A DNA stretch of 22,484 nt from assembly GCA_023667165.1 (NCBI GenBank), contig JAMPAO010000039.1, positions 1-22,484 of the forward strand, in the 5' to 3' direction. How positions within the stretch are numbered: position 1 is the stretch's first letter; every line of letters begins with the position of its first letter. A model generated the notes under the pieces. It did not search any database, had not been told where the DNA came from, and worked only from the letters and a program-made list of their open reading frames with translations. The stretch comes from Ruminococcus sp. (GTDB lineage: Bacteria > Bacillota > Clostridia > Oscillospirales > Ruminococcaceae). Positions 6,789 to 14,746 of this stretch are shown here, piece by piece. A program made the translations under genes and the position numbers.

Positions 6789-9500
6789 ATGAAATTTAAC
6801 GGACTGACAGATAAAGAGGTCGAGGAATCACGGCAAAAATACGGCAGCAACAGACTTTCCGAGGTGGAGAGCGAAACATTTTGGGACAAGCTCAAGGATA
6901 ATTTCGGAGATCCCATGATAAAAATACTCTGCGTTGCGCTTATCATAAACATCATCATATTCTTTTTGAGCAAGGCGGGAGTGGTTCAGGCGGACGTGGA
7001 ATGGTACGAGCCTATCGGCATTGCCGCCGCCATTGTGCTGGCTACGTTCGTGTCCACATTTTCCGAGTACAGAAACGAAAACGCTTTCCAGAAGCTCCAG
7101 GAAGAGGCGTCCAGGATACTGTGCAAGGTCTACAGAAACGGCGAGGTAACGGAAATACCCATTGACGACGTTGTGGCGGGAGATTATATCATGCTCCAGT
7201 CGGGCGACAAGATACCCGCAGACGGCGTTCTTGCAGACGGCGATATAAAGGTCGATCAGTCCGTACTCAACGGAGAAGCAAAGGAAGCGAAGAAGACCGC
7301 TCAGCCCGAAGGCTACGCCGAACCGGAGGACGCAGCAATGGATTTTCTCAACGAATACAAGATATTCAGAGGAACGGTGGTCTGTTCCGGAAACGCTGTT
7401 ATGAAAGCGGATACCGTAGGCGACAAGACGGTTTACGGAAAAATAGCCGGAGAGCTTCAGCAGGACGACGACAGGGAATCGCCCCTTAAGGTAAAGCTGG
7501 CAAGCCTTGCCGACGGCATTTCCAAGTTCGGCTATATAGGCGGCGTTGCCATAGCGGTGGCGCTTCTTATCCATAAAATAGTTCTTGCGGGCAGCTTCGG
7601 GGATTATTTCGCAATGGGTGCGGGAAATATCATCACCGATCTGCTTGACGCCCTTATTCTGGCGGTAATAATCATAGTTATGGCAGTTCCCGAGGGTCTG
7701 CCCCTTATGATAGCCATAGTTTCCGCCCTTAATATGAGAAAAATGCTCAAGGATAACGTCCTTGTCCGCAAAATAGCGGGGATTGAAACGGCGGGAAGCC
7801 TTAATATCCTTTTCAGCGACAAAACGGGAACCATTACCAAGGGTCTGCTGGAGGCAGTTGTATTCGTCGACGGCAAGGGCAGGGAGTACAAGACCTGCGC
7901 CGAAGTACCGGGCAAGCTGGGTTCAACTCTCACCGCATGTATTACGGAAAACACAACGGCTATGGTAAACGGCAGCGGCAAGGACATGAAGGTCATAGGC
8001 GGAAACGCCACCGAAAGAGCGGTGCTGGCGTTTGCCGCGGGAGCGCCGTCCCAGGGTATGAAAAAGATAGCGTCCATTCCCTTTAACAGCGACAACAAAT
8101 ATTCCGCCGCCACCGTGGAGGGCAAGGATCTTAAGGGTACTCTCATAAAGGGAGCGCCGGAGAAAATACTCGCAAAATGCAGATATTACTATACGGAAAA
8201 AGGCGAAAAAGCCGAGATCGCAGGCAGCACAGCCGTTGAGGATAAGATAAACGAGCTTGCCAACCGCGCTATAAGAGTGCTTGCCCTTGCGTTTTCCGAA
8301 GATTATCTTGAAGCCGATTCGGACAGGCTGCCGGAAAACGACTGGACATTGGTAGGTATTCTCGGAATAAGGGACGAGGTTCGTCCCGAGTCCGTAACGG
8401 CTATCAAGGAGGTTCGGGGCGCGGGCGTGCAGGTAGTCATGATAACGGGCGACAGAAAGGACACAGCCGTTGCCATCGCAAAGGAAGCGGGACTTCTGAA
8501 CGATGAAAGCATGGATATCGTCCTTACCTCCGACGAGCTTGCCAAGCTCTCCGACGACGAGGTAAAGGATAAGCTTAAAAATATACGCGTCATCGCCAGA
8601 GCGCTGCCCTCGGACAAATCAAGGCTGGTGCGGCTCGCGCAGGAGCTTGATCTTGTGGCGGGAATGACGGGCGACGGAGTAAACGATTCTCCCGCTTTGA
8701 AAAAAGCCGATGTTGGCTTTGCCATGGGCGGCGGCACGGAGGTAGCAAAGGAAGCCTCGGATATCGTTATCATGGACGACAACTTCAATTCCATCGATAA
8801 GGCGATACTCTACGGAAGAACCATCTTTAACTCCATCAGAAAGTTCATCATCTTCCAGCTTACGATCAACGTGGCTGCGGTGGCGGTGTCCTTTATCTGT
8901 CCGCTGCTGGGAATGGACAATCCGCTTTCCATTACCCAGATACTTTGGGTAAACCTTGTAATGGATACCCTTGCGGCTCTCGCGTTCGGCGGCGAACCTG
9001 CGCTCTCGCGATATATGCATGAAAAACCCAAGTCAAGGAGAGAGCCTATCGTAAGCAAATATATGTGGTCGGAGATAATCACGGGCGCGGCATGGGTGTT
9101 TATCCTCAGTCTTATTATGCTTGTAACGGGTATAGATCCTCATAACGATACCTTCAGAGAGGGCGGACTGATGGGTATGTTTTTCCGCAATGACGTTAAA
9201 TATCTCCTTACGGGATATTTCTGCTTCTTTATCTTTGCAGCGGTGTTCAACGCATTCAACGCAAGAACGGAAAAATGCAACCTGTTTGACAATATCGGCA
9301 AAAATACGGGATTTCTGAAAATACTTGGGATAATCACCGTAGTCCAGATACTTATGACCTATCTGGGCGGCGATATCCTCAACTGCTACGGACTTAACGC
9401 AAAGGAATGGGCAGTTGTACTGATAATGGCGGTTTCAATAATCCCCGTGGATCTTATAAGAAAATGCATTGCAAACGCATTGACCGAAAAGGAGAGCTGA
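6789..9500 (+). CDS. calcium-transporting P-type ATPase, PMCA type
   Basis: A 903-aa P2-type ATPase expected to pump Ca2+ out of the cell. The frame is open from 6738, but the ATG at 6789 has AGGAGG (6776-6781) seven bases upstream, and the protein then starts in the usual way (MKFNGLTDKEVEES). Seen in order: actuator domain, M4 motif VPEGLP, phosphorylation motif DKTGTIT (Asp344), TGD in MITGDRKDTA, hinge TGDGVNDSPA (626-635), and M6 motif NLVMDTLAAL. The Asn and Asp of M6 together with the M4 Glu fit a single PMCA-like calcium site. One oddity: the actuator TGES loop reads NGEA (residues 161-164), which keeps the catalytic Glu163 but changes Thr and Ser. Its stop lies two bases before the AIM24 start, and its neighbours are calcium-binding TerD proteins, which supports Ca2+ as substrate. 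Confidence 0.93.
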   Translation: MKFNGLTDKEVEESRQKYGSNRLSEVESETFWDKLKDNFGDPMIKILCVALIINIIIFFLSKAGVVQADVEWYEPIGIAAAIVLATFVSTFSEYRNENAFQKLQEEASRILCKVYRNGEVTEIPIDDVVAGDYIMLQSGDKIPADGVLADGDIKVDQSVLNGEAKEAKKTAQPEGYAEPEDAAMDFLNEYKIFRGTVVCSGNAVMKADTVGDKTVYGKIAGELQQDDDRESPLKVKLASLADGISKFGYIGGVAIAVALLIHKIVLAGSFGDYFAMGAGNIITDLLDALILAVIIIVMAVPEGLPLMIAIVSALNMRKMLKDNVLVRKIAGIETAGSLNILFSDKTGTITKGLLEAVVFVDGKGREYKTCAEVPGKLGSTLTACITENTTAMVNGSGKDMKVIGGNATERAVLAFAAGAPSQGMKKIASIPFNSDNKYSAATVEGKDLKGTLIKGAPEKILAKCRYYYTEKGEKAEIAGSTAVEDKINELANRAIRVLALAFSEDYLEADSDRLPENDWTLVGILGIRDEVRPESVTAIKEVRGAGVQVVMITGDRKDTAVAIAKEAGLLNDESMDIVLTSDELAKLSDDEVKDKLKNIRVIARALPSDKSRLVRLAQELDLVAGMTGDGVNDSPALKKADVGFAMGGGTEVAKEASDIVIMDDNFNSIDKAILYGRTIFNSIRKFIIFQLTINVAAVAVSFICPLLGMDNPLSITQILWVNLVMDTLAALAFGGEPALSRYMHEKPKSRREPIVSKYMWSEIITGAAWVFILSLIMLVTGIDPHNDTFREGGLMGMFFRNDVKYLLTGYFCFFIFAAVFNAFNARTEKCNLFDNIGKNTGFLKILGIITVVQILMTYLGGDILNCYGLNAKEWAVVLIMAVSIIPVDLIRKCIANALTEKES

Positions 9501-9502
9501 GC

Positions 9503-10315
9503 ATGGAATATAATGCAATAGGTACAAGAGAGAACGTAAAGATAATAGACTCCAGCGAAAACGCTGCTATGAAGGTGGATATTCTTGAATATCAGCGGCT
9601 TATGGGAGGCAAGGACATCTACTCCGCACAGAGAATGTACTTTATGGAAAAGGAGAACATCAAAGCGCGGCAGGCGGCGATATATCTGAAAAACACCTCC
9701 GTAAAGGTCGAACCCGGGTCAATGAGCTATTTCAGAGGCAATCTGGAAATGGTATCGGGAGTTACTCCCCAGAATCTTCTGGGCAGAGTGCTGACGGGAG
9801 CGGTCACGGGAGAAGCGGCTGCGCAGCCGGAATACAGGGGCACGGGAATGCTGGTGCTTGAGCCCACTTTCAAGCATCTGCTGACCATAGATCTTCAGTC
9901 CGGAGAAGAGATAATCGTTGACAAGGGTATGTTCATGGCGGCACAGGGCAGCGCCAATGTGAGTCCCTTTATGCAGAGGAATATCTCCTCTGCCGCCCTG
10001 GGAGGCGAGGGCATTTTCCAGATATCGATTAAAGGCCCCGGACTTTGCATTCTCGAATGTGCGGTGCCTTTCTGCGAGATAGATATTATCGAGCTGGAGA
10101 ACGACACCCTTAAGGTAGACGGCAATTTCGCCGTGCTGCGCACTAAGAACATTGATTTTACCGTTGAACGCTCCGCAAAGACCCTTATCGGCTCGGCGGT
10201 CAGCGGCGAGGGTCTGGTGAACGTGTTCAGAGGAACGGGTCAGGTATGGCTCGCCCCCACAATAAAGGTATATAATATGCTGGGTACGGGAAGCTCCGTT
10301 TCGTCAAGTACATAA
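9503..10315 (+). CDS. AIM24-family (TRAP-like beta-barrel) protein
   Basis: A 270-aa protein with the AIM24 fold. Visible features are the Gly-rich strands KVEPGSMSYFRGNLEM, YRGTGMLVLEPTF, EIIVDKGMFMAAQGS and FRGTGQVWLAPT, a repeating beta-strand pattern typical of the family. Bacterial AIM24 proteins are poorly understood; they resemble the tryptophan RNA-binding attenuator fold and often lie next to ter genes. I chose the ATG at 9503, not the longer open frame from 9407, because AAAAGGAG (9487-9494) is correctly spaced and the longer version would run inside the ATPase gene. It has no signal peptide or membrane span, so it is cytoplasmic. Being sandwiched between the Ca2+ pump and a TerD suggests a role in the same calcium/stress complex, which is inference. 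Confidence 0.85.
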   Translation: MEYNAIGTRENVKIIDSSENAAMKVDILEYQRLMGGKDIYSAQRMYFMEKENIKARQAAIYLKNTSVKVEPGSMSYFRGNLEMVSGVTPQNLLGRVLTGAVTGEAAAQPEYRGTGMLVLEPTFKHLLTIDLQSGEEIIVDKGMFMAAQGSANVSPFMQRNISSAALGGEGIFQISIKGPGLCILECAVPFCEIDIIELENDTLKVDGNFAVLRTKNIDFTVERSAKTLIGSAVSGEGLVNVFRGTGQVWLAPTIKVYNMLGTGSSVSSST

Positions 10316-10337
10316 AATATGAAAGGATATGATATAA

Positions 10338-10928
10338 ATGGCAGTTAATCTTCAAAAGGGTCAGAAAATAGACCTTACAAAGGGCAATCCGGGATTGAAG
10401 CACGTCATGGTAGGACTTGGTTGGGACGAGGTCAAAAAGAAGTTCAGTCTTTTCGGCGGTCAGTCCGATATCGACTGCGATGCCTCCGCTCTGCTTATTA
10501 CAGCGGAAAACGGCAAGCTCACAGGCAAAAGCGACGTTGTTTATTTTGGCAATCTTACCCATAAGACGGGTACGGTAAAGCATATGGGCGATAATCTCAC
10601 AGGCGCTGGAGAGGGCGACGACGAGCAGATATTCGTGGATCTGCAAAACGTTCCCCAGAACTACTCCAAAATAGTTTTCGTGGTAAATATCTACGAAGCC
10701 TCCGCCCGCAAGCAGGATTTCGGCATGATACAGAACGCCTTTATCCGTCTTGTGGATTCGGACACGAATAAAGAGCTGTGCAGATATAATCTGTCGGAAA
10801 ATTACAACGGTATGACCGCTATGATATTCGGAGAGATGTACCGCCATAACGGCGAATGGAAGTTTTCCGCTATAGGTCAGGCTACGACCGACGACGGACT
10901 GACCGCGCTGACAAGAAGATATATCTGA
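10338..10928 (+). CDS. TerD-family Ca2+-binding stress protein (second copy)
   Basis: A 196-aa paralogue of the first TerD. It shares the opening LQKGQKIDLTKGNPGL and has the calcium motifs DIDCDASALLI (Asp44, Asp46, Asp48) and GDNLTGAGEGDDE (84-96). It carries a short insertion, EVKKKFSLFGGQ, before the first acidic motif, absent from the first copy. The two also diverge clearly elsewhere, so this is an old duplication rather than a recent tandem copy. The insert is lysine/phenylalanine rich and would sit beside the metal site. The ribosome binding site GAAAGGA lies 22 bases or less after the AIM24 stop, so it is in the same operon. It is the last gene; the repeats at 10930-11006 follow directly. 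The pair may form a heteromeric assembly. Confidence 0.92.
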   Translation: MAVNLQKGQKIDLTKGNPGLKHVMVGLGWDEVKKKFSLFGGQSDIDCDASALLITAENGKLTGKSDVVYFGNLTHKTGTVKHMGDNLTGAGEGDDEQIFVDLQNVPQNYSKIVFVVNIYEASARKQDFGMIQNAFIRLVDSDTNKELCRYNLSENYNGMTAMIFGEMYRHNGEWKFSAIGQATTDDGLTALTRRYI

Positions 10929-10929
10929 T

Positions 10930-11006
10930 TTAGAGGTAAGAGGTTAGAGGTAAGAGATAAGCTGTAAGAGAGGTCAAGCCTTTTGTTCCTTATTTCTTAC
11001 AGCTTA
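10930..11006. repeat. tandem 14-bp purine-rich repeats merging into a 12-bp inverted repeat
   Basis: TTAGAGGTAAGAG occurs exactly at 10930-10942 and 10944-10956, and a third, degenerate unit (TAAGCTGTAAGAG, 10 of 13 matching) at 10958-10970, giving a period of 14. The third unit is also the left arm of a perfect inverted repeat: TAAGCTGTAAGA (10958-10969) with TCTTACAGCTTA (10995-11006), loop of 25. It lies between the last ter gene and the esterase gene. No T tract follows, so terminator function is doubtful. Confidence 0.65.
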
Positions 11007-11030
11007 CATGCAATAAGGAGGTCATTGCTG

Positions 11031-12329
11031 ATGAAGAAAAAATTTACGGCAGCCGCTCTTGCGGCTTTGATGTGCGTATCCCTTGCGGGATGCGGAGATA
11101 AAAATGAAAGCGGCGCAAACGAGGGAGCCGCCGATACGCAGCAGACGGCGGCGGAAAACGTTTCCGAAACGGCTGAAGCGTCTGAGCAGACAACCGAGCC
11201 TCAGACTCCCACAGAGCCTGTGGATCTGTCCGAGGGTCTTACCGACGCCATGTATTCCAGAGCCTTGATAAACGAGGGCGATAAAGCTCGCCTTGCCAAG
11301 GCGATGAAAAAGGCGAAGAACGGCGAAAGCGTTACCGTAGGCGTAATAGGAGGATCTATTACGCAGGGCAGCAGCGCGGCGGATCACAGCAACTGCTATG
11401 CGGAGCTTTTCCACAGCTACTGGACGGAAAAATTCCCCGACAGCGAGATAAACTTCGTCAATGCGGGAATAGGCGGAACGAATTCATATCTGGGCGTACA
11501 CAGAGTTGACGATCAGCTTCTGACGTATGCACCCGACGCAGTCATCGTTGAATTTTCCGTAAACGACACCGACAAGCTGATGAACAAGTATTCCTATGAC
11601 AGCCTTGTTCGCAAGATAATGAGCTGCGAAAGCGAGCCTGCGGTAATGCTGCTTTTCACCACGCAGGAGGATGGTACCAGCCTACAGGAAACTCACAGGG
11701 AAATAGGCGCAGCCTACGACCTGCCCATGCTAAGCTATAGAGAGGCAGTATATCCGGAGGTAGCCGCAGGCACTCTCGACTGGAAAGACATTTCCCCCGA
11801 CAATATCCACCCCAACGACGAGGGGCATAAGCTCATAGGTCAGATAGTAAGCAGATATCTTGACAGCGTTTACGGCGAGCTTGACAGTATCGACGACAAC
11901 GACACCGCCTTTACCGCCGACGGATATACCTTCGACTATTACAAAAACGCCAAAATGCACGGCGTTTCCGAGTTTGAGCCGACCGAGATAAGCGGCTTTG
12001 AAGCCTCGGGCAATTCCGTTTATCCCGACATTTTCCCCGATAACTGGAAAACAGAGGGCGAGGGTTATGTCAAATTCGAAACCGACTGCAGTTGTCTTGG
12101 ATTTTTCTATGTAAAGCAGAAAAACGGCGAGGGCGGAAAATACGACGTTCTGGTGGACGGCGAGAGAAAAGGCTCTCTTGACGCGGATTTCTCCGACGGC
12201 TGGGGAACCTACGGCGAAACTCAGCAGATACTGATTTCCAAGGACAGCGAACACCACACCGTTGAGATAAAACTTGCCGACGGCAGCGCAAATACGGAGC
12301 TTACCATACTCGGTATAATGAAAGATTAA
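11031..12329 (+). CDS. SGNH/GDSL-hydrolase lipoprotein, probable carbohydrate esterase
   Basis: A 432-aa surface esterase, probably removing acetyl groups from hemicellulose. I start at the ATG at 11031, which has AAGGAGGT (11015-11022) eight bases upstream and gives a clean lipoprotein signal ending LAGC (Cys21); the frame is open further upstream without support. An acidic Thr/Glu-rich linker follows. The SGNH blocks are visible: block I GGSITQG with the nucleophile Ser109, block II NAGIGGT, block III FSVND, and block V DNIHPNDEGH with Asp257 and His260. After about residue 290 comes a beta-rich C-terminal domain, possibly carbohydrate binding. The next gene is a GH3 enzyme, which supports a role in plant polysaccharide use. 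Exact substrate and CAZy family cannot be settled by eye. Confidence 0.85.
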   Translation: MKKKFTAAALAALMCVSLAGCGDKNESGANEGAADTQQTAAENVSETAEASEQTTEPQTPTEPVDLSEGLTDAMYSRALINEGDKARLAKAMKKAKNGESVTVGVIGGSITQGSSAADHSNCYAELFHSYWTEKFPDSEINFVNAGIGGTNSYLGVHRVDDQLLTYAPDAVIVEFSVNDTDKLMNKYSYDSLVRKIMSCESEPAVMLLFTTQEDGTSLQETHREIGAAYDLPMLSYREAVYPEVAAGTLDWKDISPDNIHPNDEGHKLIGQIVSRYLDSVYGELDSIDDNDTAFTADGYTFDYYKNAKMHGVSEFEPTEISGFEASGNSVYPDIFPDNWKTEGEGYVKFETDCSCLGFFYVKQKNGEGGKYDVLVDGERKGSLDADFSDGWGTYGETQQILISKDSEHHTVEIKLADGSANTELTILGIMKD

Positions 12330-12382
12330 CGCGGGAAGCGGCCGCAGCCGTCAAGCTGCGGAGAATACACGCAAAAATACAG

Positions 12383-12415
12383 GAGGCAGGAAAATTTTCT
12401 TGCCTCTTGCTTCTT
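12383..12415 (+). terminator. stem-loop between esterase and GH3 genes
   Basis: GAGGCAGGAAAA (12383-12394) pairs with TTTTCTTGCCTC (12395-12406), 12 positions with one G-U and an effective loop of AATT, followed by TTGCTTCTT. A shorter stem, CCGCAGC/GCTGCGG (12342-12361), precedes it. A moderate intrinsic terminator that probably separates the two genes, at least partly. Confidence 0.5.
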
Positions 12416-12460
12416 AAAAAGTACTCTAATCCCATGTTTGAATCCGAACGGAGGGTAACA

Positions 12461-14536
12461 ATGGAAAAATACAAGGATCAAAGCCTGACGCCGAAAGAGC
12501 GCGCGGAGGATCTGACCGACCGTATGACGGTCGAAGAACAGGCTTCACAGCTAAAATACGACGCCCCCGCCGTAGAAAGGCTCGGACTTCCCGCCTATAA
12601 CTGGTGGAACGAGGGTCTGCACGGCGCGGCAAGGGCGGGGACTGCAACGGTGTTTCCGCAGGCGGTGGCATTGGCGGCTATGTTCGACTGTGATATGCTG
12701 TATCGTGCGGCTTGTATCATAGCCGAGGAAACACGTGCAAAGCACAATGCGGCAAAAGCTCACGGCGACAGGGATATTTACAAGGGTCTGACTCTGTGGT
12801 CGCCAAATGTAAATATTTTCCGCGATCCCCGCTGGGGCAGAGGCCATGAAACCTACGGAGAAGACCCTTATCTGACCTCGAGGCTGGGCGAAGCCTTTGT
12901 AAAGGGACTTCAGGGAGAGGGCGGCATACTGAAAACCGCAGCCTGTGCCAAGCATTTTGCGGCGCACAGCGGTCCCGAGGCTCTCCGCCATGAATTTAAC
13001 GCCAATGTCGCCTCGAAGGATATGGAGGAAACATATCTCCCGGCCTTTAAAGCTCTTGTCAGGTCGGGAGTGCAGGGGGTAATGGGCGCGTACAACCGCG
13101 TGAACGGAGAAGCCGCCTGTGCAAGTCCGTATCTTATGGGCAAGCTGAAGGAATGGGGTTTTGAGGGGTATTTCGTTTCCGATTGCTGGGCAATAAGGGA
13201 TCTCCATACCAATCACGGTTTGACAGAAACCATGACCCAGTCGGCGGCAATGGCGCTGAAAGCGGGTTGTACGATCAACTGCGGCGAGGCTTATATGCAT
13301 CTTGCGGCGGCTCTTGATGAGGGACTTATAGATAAGACAGATATCCGCAGCGCCTGCGTAAAAGCCATGGAAACAAGGATAAAATTAGGTCAGCTCGACA
13401 GGGAATGCGTATATGACGATATTCCCTACAGTGTGATATCATGCAAAGAGAATAAGGCTTTTTCCCTGAAATGTGCGGAAAAGTCTATGGTGCTGCTTAA
13501 AAACGACGGCATATTGCCCCTTGACAAAAGCAAGGTGCGCACGATCGCCGTAATAGGACCCAACGCCGACAGCCGAGCCGCCTTAGAGGGCAACTACTGC
13601 GGCACGGCGGACAGATATGTCACATTTTTGGAGGGCATCGAGGACGCTTTCGGCGGCAGAGTGCTTTATTCCCGGGGCTGCCATCTTTATAAGGACAGAA
13701 CGTCGGGTCTTGCCCGTCCCGGGGACAGATATTCCGAAGCTCTCGCAGCGGCGGAGAATGCCGATGTGATCATTGCCTGCGTCGGTCTTGACGCGTCCAT
13801 AGAGGGCGAAGAGGGAGATACGGGCAACGAGTTTTCTTCGGGGGATAAAAACGATCTGCGGCTGCCTCTTTCTCAGCGGATACTCTTGGATATTCTGAAA
13901 AAAACGGGCAAGCCTATGATCGTTGTTCTGGCGGCTGGCAGCTCTGTCAATATCGAGTGCGGCTGCAACGCTCTCATAAATGTCTGGTATTCGGGTCAGT
14001 GCGGAGGAACCGCCCTGGCAAATATCCTTTTCGGCAGTGTTTCTCCCTCGGGCAAGCTGCCTGTGACCTTTTACGAAACAGCGGACAAGCTGCCGGATTT
14101 CGAGGATTATTCCATGGAAAACCGCACCTACCGCTATACCCGCGGCAATATCCTTTACCCTTTCGGCTTCGGTCTTACCTATTCAAGAGTTGAATGTACC
14201 TCTCTTGAATACAGGGACGGGAAAGCGTACGTCACGGCGGAAAATAAGGGCGGCTTCGATACCGATGATGTAATACAGCTCTACATCAAGCCGTCCGATG
14301 AAAACGCTCCTCCGTATCCTCGGCTATGCGGATTTAAACGGATTCATATAAGAGCGGGTGAACGTACCGGCGTCGTCCTTGATATTCCCGCAGAGGCCTT
14401 TGAAACGGTGGATCGGTCGGGCGTCAGAGCCGTCCGCGGCAGACGCTTCACCCTTTATGCCGGAGTGTGCCAGTCCGACGAGCTGAGCGAACGTCTGACG
14501 GGAACAAAATGCGTCCGCGCCGAATTAGAGCTGTAA
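12461..14536 (+). CDS. glycoside hydrolase family 3, probable beta-xylosidase/glucosidase
   Basis: A 691-aa cytoplasmic enzyme that would split terminal beta-linked sugars from imported oligosaccharides. The frame opens at 12407, but the ATG at 12461 has GGAGGG (12450-12455) and gives the family's normal start. The N-terminal TIM-barrel shows NWWNEGLHG, NIFRDPRWGRGHETYGEDP, KHFAAHSG and FVSDCWAI, where Asp241 is the expected nucleophile. The second domain has the motif EGEEGDTGNEF with the candidate acid/base Glu, and LPLSQ after it. A fibronectin-III-like domain ends the protein (FGFGLTYSR then VIQLYIKP). There is no signal peptide. The NWWNEGLHG and SDCWAI motifs favour the xylosidase branch, but substrate remains inference. 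Confidence 0.92.
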   Translation: MEKYKDQSLTPKERAEDLTDRMTVEEQASQLKYDAPAVERLGLPAYNWWNEGLHGAARAGTATVFPQAVALAAMFDCDMLYRAACIIAEETRAKHNAAKAHGDRDIYKGLTLWSPNVNIFRDPRWGRGHETYGEDPYLTSRLGEAFVKGLQGEGGILKTAACAKHFAAHSGPEALRHEFNANVASKDMEETYLPAFKALVRSGVQGVMGAYNRVNGEAACASPYLMGKLKEWGFEGYFVSDCWAIRDLHTNHGLTETMTQSAAMALKAGCTINCGEAYMHLAAALDEGLIDKTDIRSACVKAMETRIKLGQLDRECVYDDIPYSVISCKENKAFSLKCAEKSMVLLKNDGILPLDKSKVRTIAVIGPNADSRAALEGNYCGTADRYVTFLEGIEDAFGGRVLYSRGCHLYKDRTSGLARPGDRYSEALAAAENADVIIACVGLDASIEGEEGDTGNEFSSGDKNDLRLPLSQRILLDILKKTGKPMIVVLAAGSSVNIECGCNALINVWYSGQCGGTALANILFGSVSPSGKLPVTFYETADKLPDFEDYSMENRTYRYTRGNILYPFGFGLTYSRVECTSLEYRDGKAYVTAENKGGFDTDDVIQLYIKPSDENAPPYPRLCGFKRIHIRAGERTGVVLDIPAEAFETVDRSGVRAVRGRRFTLYAGVCQSDELSERLTGTKCVRAELEL

Positions 14537-14674
14537 TAAGCGATTCCGCATTTTGATCGGCGTTTTTTCGGTATATCTGTATGAAAAATGCACTAATCGG
14601 GAAAAGCAAAGAGGAGAATATTTGATTTATTTCACGGAAAATGACCGTATAAGGGCAAAAAATGAAAAAATCTG

Positions 14675-14703
14675 TAGACATATCGGCGGGAATGTGGTAT
14701 AAT
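14675..14703 (+). promoter_or_regulatory. sigma-A promoter of the foldase-like lipoprotein gene
   Basis: TAGACA (14675-14680) and TATAAT (14698-14703) are 17 bases apart. The -35 matches consensus at five of six positions, and the -10 is perfect. The expected start of transcription is near 14710, leaving about 37 bases to the ATG at 14747. This also rules out the longer open frame from 14714 as the likely start. Confidence 0.75.
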
Positions 14704-14746
14704 TAAAACGGTTTTGACCGGAAATCTTGAAAGGATTGATCTAATT

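Noticed and set aside
6828..7574. Minus-strand open frame of 248 codons opposite the Ca2+ ATPase
   Set aside because: Shadow of the ATPase reading frame, caused by codon bias; the + strand frame carries the complete P-type ATPase motifs.
14518..14568. CGCCGA/TCGGCG with TTTTTT as terminator of the GH3 gene
   Set aside because: Only six pairs with a loop of more than 30 bases and the left arm inside the coding sequence; too weak to annotate although the T6 run is suggestive.
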